Origin: Lachnospiraceae bacterium MD308
GTDB lineage: Bacteria; Bacillota; Clostridia; Lachnospirales; Lachnospiraceae
Reading direction: 5' to 3'
Assembly: GCA_010206225.2 (NCBI GenBank)
Contig: VIQU02000005.1
Span: 2,237 to 66,236, forward strand
DNA length: 64,000 nucleotides
In this document: in pieces, positions 60,997 through 64,000 of the stretch
Layout: every line of letters begins with the position of its first letter
How positions within the stretch are numbered: the first letter of the stretch is position 1
Position numbers and translations under genes: made by a program
The notes under the pieces: model-generated
Told to the model about the DNA's origin: nothing
Database searches by the model: none
What the model saw: only the letters and a program-made list of their open reading frames with translations

Positions 60997-62886
60997 CTAC
61001 TGCTGCCGAATTGCCGTCAAAAACTTTTCCGCATACTTTTGTACCTTATACTCTCCGACTCCGCTGATTTTAAGCATATCCGCAGCGTTTTTCGGTCTGA
61101 CAAGACACATAAGCACCAATGTCTTATCAGAAAATATAATATATGGCGGCACTTTTTCTTCTGCCGCAATATCCTTACGCACTGCTCGAAGTTCTTCAAA
61201 AAGCTTTAGATCCTGTTCCCTGAGCGCAGACGCTGCTCCCGCCTTCTTTCTTTTTCCTTTGCTTCCCGCGCGTTCTCTTTTTTCCTGCTCTTTCGGAAGC
61301 TTAAGTATCATCGGCGTAGCCTCCGAATCAGACAGCTTCCTTGCTCCCGCACCCAGCTTAAGTACTGGATAAGTCTCTCCCGAAAGCTCCAGATATCCCT
61401 GATACAGCATTTCCTGTATGATCTGCCGGAGTCTGGTCACGGACTGCATACTCAACGCCCCGTACTGCGAATTCTTATCCAGATTCTTACTCAAAATCCT
61501 CTGGCTCTTTGCCCCTCTTAAAATATCAATAACTGTTGAGATCCCATAGGCAGTCCAGTTCTCTTTTATACACCCGATAATCGCTGCTGTCTCCTTCGAT
61601 ATATCTACCTCTTCAAACTGCGTCAGACAGTTAAAACAGTTTCCGCAGTATCCAGAAGCCTCTTCACCAAAATATCTTAAAATATACCGCCTTAAACACT
61701 CTGATGTAAAGCAGTAAAATGTCATCTGCGAAAGACGCCAATGATCCCTCTGCGTAATCAGCGCCTTTGCCGTCTCGTCAAGCATTTCGTTATTTTCATT
61801 ATTTCCGATAAGCATCTGGTTCATCCGTACATCTGACGGTTCATAATAGAGGACACATTCTGCCGGAGCGCCATCCCGTCCGGCACGCCCCGCCTCCTGA
61901 TAATAACTTTCCATATTTTTCGGCATATTATAATGAATGACAAACCGGACGTCCGACTTGTCAATCCCCATCCCAAAAGCATTGGTCGCCACCATGATAT
62001 GACGTCTGTCATAGATAAAATCGTCCTGATTCTTTCTTCTCTCCTCATCCGTAAGCCCGGCATGATAGCGGGTAACCGAAAATCCATCCCGCTGCAGATC
62101 ATAGCAGACATCCTCCACGCTTTTTCTTGTAAGGCAATATATAATTCCGCAGCAGCCAGAGAACTCTTTTTCCTTTTCGCGCAGATATGTAACAAGCTCC
62201 TTATACTTATCCATCGGTTTTTTCACAGCAAAGTAGAGATTATCCCTGTCAAATCCTGTTACTGTAACCACTGGATCACGGAGTTCCAAAAGCTCTATAA
62301 TATCTCCCCGGACTTCTTCTGTCGCAGTAGCAGTATATGCGCTGACCACCGGTCTGTGCGGCAATTTCCGGATAAATTCAGAAATTTTCAGATATCCCGG
62401 CCGAAAGTCCTGCCCCCATTGGGACACACAGTGCGCTTCATCTACTGCAATAAAGGATATCCTGATTCCACTGTTACGCGCAAAATCAAGAAACCCTTCT
62501 GTTGTAAGCCGCTCCGGTGCAACATAGATAATCTTGTACCTGCCTTCCTTCGCGAACCTAAGCGCTTTTACATATTGTCCCTGCGTCAGAGAGCTGTTAA
62601 GATATGCCGCGTGGACGCCTGCCTGATTGAGCGCGCTCACCTGATCCTTCATAAGGGAAATAAGCGGAGATATCACCAGCGTAATTCCCTCCGCCGCAAG
62701 CGCCGGAACCTGAAAACAGATGGATTTCCCCGCGCCTGTAGGCATGATTCCCAAAACGTCCCTGCCCTCAAGGACTGCCTCAATAAGCTTTGCCTGCCCC
62801 TCCCTGAAATCATCATAGCCAAAATACTGCTTTAAAACCTGTTTTGCTTTTTTTATCTTTGTCTGCTTCCTTTCTGTATGTGCCAT
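60997..62886 (-). CDS. recQ: ATP-dependent DNA helicase RecQ
   Basis: 3'-5' helicase in recombination and repair, 629 aa. Walker A GIMPTGAGKS (46-55), DEAH box at 149-152 with the aromatic-rich CVSQWGQDFRPGYL, motif IV-VI HYNMPKNMESYYQEAGRAGR, the zinc site (CLRRYILRYFGE ... CGNCFNC), a winged-helix region and a C-terminal HRDC domain (ISGVGEYKVQKYAEKFL). Full-length and intact. The ATG lies 94 bases past the end of the nth gene, which points the same way. Confidence 0.96.
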   Translation of the reverse strand: MAHTERKQTKIKKAKQVLKQYFGYDDFREGQAKLIEAVLEGRDVLGIMPTGAGKSICFQVPALAAEGITLVISPLISLMKDQVSALNQAGVHAAYLNSSLTQGQYVKALRFAKEGRYKIIYVAPERLTTEGFLDFARNSGIRISFIAVDEAHCVSQWGQDFRPGYLKISEFIRKLPHRPVVSAYTATATEEVRGDIIELLELRDPVVTVTGFDRDNLYFAVKKPMDKYKELVTYLREKEKEFSGCCGIIYCLTRKSVEDVCYDLQRDGFSVTRYHAGLTDEERRKNQDDFIYDRRHIMVATNAFGMGIDKSDVRFVIHYNMPKNMESYYQEAGRAGRDGAPAECVLYYEPSDVRMNQMLIGNNENNEMLDETAKALITQRDHWRLSQMTFYCFTSECLRRYILRYFGEEASGYCGNCFNCLTQFEEVDISKETAAIIGCIKENWTAYGISTVIDILRGAKSQRILSKNLDKNSQYGALSMQSVTRLRQIIQEMLYQGYLELSGETYPVLKLGAGARKLSDSEATPMILKLPKEQEKRERAGSKGKRKKAGAASALREQDLKLFEELRAVRKDIAAEEKVPPYIIFSDKTLVLMCLVRPKNAADMLKISGVGEYKVQKYAEKFLTAIRQQ

Positions 62887-62980
62887 CTGTCTAATCTCAT
62901 TCTTCTGATTTTTTCCTTCTGTTTATCTGTTTGCAGACATTATATTATTTATCCGTATCTGCCTATTGCAGACGGCTATG

Positions 62981-63622
62981 CTACTTATCTGCACCAACCT
63001 TCTTACAGATATCTGCAAGACAGCATTTATCACAATAAGGCTTTGTCCGCGCCGTACAGACATCCCTTCCATGATATACCAGCCTGTGGCAAAAGTCATT
63101 TCCCTCCTTTGGAGGTATGATCTTCCAGAGCGCCATCTCTACTTTTTTCGGCTCTTTGATACCATCTACAAGTCCCATACGATTTACAAGACGGATACAG
63201 TGGGTATCTGTCACGATTGCCGGCTTCCCGAACACATCTCCCATGATCAGATTCGCACTTTTTCTCCCCACGCCAGGCAGCTTTAAAAGAGCGTCAAAAT
63301 CATCCGGAACCCTGCCGTCATATTCCTCCTTCAGCATCTTCATACAGGCGCTGATATCTCTCGCCTTGCTTTTTCCAAGCCCGCAAGGTCTTACGATCGC
63401 CTCGATATCTTCCACATCTGCCGCCGCAAGCGCATCAATATCCGGATATTTTTCATAAAGCCCTTCTACGACCACATTTACTCTTGCATCCGTACACTGC
63501 GCCGCAAGCCTCACACTGACAAGAAGTTTCCACGCTTCATTATAATCCAGCGTACACCCCGCATCCGGATATTCCTTTTTCAGCCGCTCAATGATCTCAA
63601 GCACCCGCTCCTTCTTTCGCAT
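62981..63622 (-). CDS. nth: Endonuclease III (base-excision repair glycosylase/AP lyase)
   Basis: 213 aa. The helix-hairpin-helix LPGVGRKSANLIMG has the catalytic lysine, VTDTHCIRLVNRMGL the catalytic aspartate, and the C-terminal 4Fe-4S loop has cysteines in CTARTKPYCDKCCLADIC. It removes oxidised pyrimidines. ATG 63622 is 9 bases from GGGAG; an in-frame TTG at 63631 lies too close to it. Likely co-transcribed with recQ. Confidence 0.95.
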   Translation of the reverse strand: MRKKERVLEIIERLKKEYPDAGCTLDYNEAWKLLVSVRLAAQCTDARVNVVVEGLYEKYPDIDALAAADVEDIEAIVRPCGLGKSKARDISACMKMLKEEYDGRVPDDFDALLKLPGVGRKSANLIMGDVFGKPAIVTDTHCIRLVNRMGLVDGIKEPKKVEMALWKIIPPKEGNDFCHRLVYHGRDVCTARTKPYCDKCCLADICKKVGADK

Positions 63623-63812
63623 TTCACACAACTCCCTCTATATGTAATATCTCCAAATACACCAAACATTTGTTTACAAGATTAACACATTTTTATTGGG
63701 AGTGCAACTTCATTATTAAGAACAAAAGTAATTTTATATTCTTCATGTTATTATGCACTATACTTCCTGCTTTTTTTCTGACATTCTGAATAAATAATCT
63801 TTCATCCAAATA

Positions 63813-63821
63813 TGTTATAAT
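63813..63821 (+). promoter_or_regulatory. Extended -10 promoter before the alpha-galactosidase gene
   Basis: TGTTATAAT: a perfect TATAAT (63816-63821) with the TG extension, 33 bases before the ATG. The region 17 bases upstream has no recognisable -35. Confidence 0.55.
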
Positions 63822-63853
63822 TTTTCCATTAATATACAAGGAGGCACTTTTTC

Positions 63854-64000
63854 ATGGGAATTGTTTACAACGAGGCAAACAACACCTTTTCTTTACATAC
63901 AAGAAACTCGTCTTATCAGATGAAAATCGGGAATCTCGATTACCTGCTCCACCTTTACTATGGCCCCACACTGCACGATGCTGACTTAAGCTACCAGATC
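63854..64000 (+). CDS. GH36 alpha-galactosidase, 3' end outside the window
   Basis: Only the first 49 codons are present. MGIVYNEANNTFSLHTRNSS followed by YLLHLYYGPTLHDADLSY matches the N-terminal beta-sandwich start of family 36 alpha-galactosidases, which release galactose from melibiose and raffinose-type sugars. AAGGAGG lies 9 bases before the ATG. The catalytic barrel is beyond the window. Confidence 0.72.
   Translation, partial: MGIVYNEANNTFSLHTRNSSYQMKIGNLDYLLHLYYGPTLHDADLSYQI

Noticed and set aside
61933-62835. 300-residue open frame on the plus strand opposite recQ
   Set aside because: Fully antisense to an intact, motif-complete RecQ, no ribosome site and no recognisable domain.
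1-64000. CRISPR arrays, tRNA or rRNA genes, riboswitches
   Set aside because: No regularly spaced repeats, no cloverleaf-like or rRNA sequence, and no leader resembling a known riboswitch were seen in the intergenic regions.

Overview
The window looks like the chromosome of a motile, low-GC Gram-positive anaerobe, most likely a Lachnospiraceae-type Clostridia. The basis is a clostridial flagellin, strong AGGAGG ribosome sites, short intergenic gaps, NitT/TauT transport, class I-beta DAHP synthase, TopB, RecQ/Nth and a GH36 alpha-galactosidase. No rRNA, tRNA, CRISPR array or prophage is visible.

Layout. (1) Bases 1-1902 hold the 3' part of a flagellin gene. Its last 40 codons, stop and terminator are repeated as a perfect 230-bp tandem duplication. 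(2) Bases 2013-3920 hold a glycosyltransferase-2 gene on the same strand, next to the flagellin, with a degenerate FkbM-like C-terminus. (3) Bases 3979-49027 are about 45 kb of 37 consecutive minus-strand genes with tiny gaps or overlaps. I read this as one very large flagellin-modification island. It encodes UDP-glucuronate/UDP-galacturonate synthesis, two sugar isomerase-like TIM barrels, six further GT2s, three GT-B transferases, two LicD proteins, a CDP-glycerol-transferase-like protein with a predicted beta-propeller, three cytidylyltransferase domains, two PLP sugar aminotransferases, three radical-SAM proteins, two small methyltransferases plus an FkbM methyltransferase, an SGNH hydrolase, a deacetylase-like protein and a GDPD. 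Inside it, 27156-33820 is a self-contained import/activation/acylation module: ABC permease, lipoprotein binding protein, acyl-CoA ligase, an LpxD-like acyltransferase fused to an ABC ATPase, a PglD-like acetyltransferase and an aminotransferase. (4) Bases 49.4-52.1 kb are a decayed border with a frameshifted secreted protein, a broken DDE transposase and a nuclease-family fragment. (5) Bases 52126-64000 are ordinary chromosome: a small flagellin-like protein, topB, a DUF3810 protein, an alpha/beta hydrolase, aroF-aroB-SDR, a CDF transporter, recQ, nth and the start of a GH36 alpha-galactosidase.

How it may work. There is no flippase, Wzy polymerase, priming phosphoglycosyltransferase or export ABC transporter in the island, and flagellin lies at one end. 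Together this favours cytoplasmic glycosylation of flagellin before export over capsule synthesis. The most striking features are two. The LpxD-ABC fusion sits in a Gram-positive that should make no lipid A. A small Rossmann-like GxGxxG module also recurs in at least 17 proteins (18 copies) of the island, fused to otherwise unrelated enzymes and also present as two short membrane-anchored stand-alone proteins. I infer that this module is the organising element of the locus; its biochemical role cannot be read from sequence alone.
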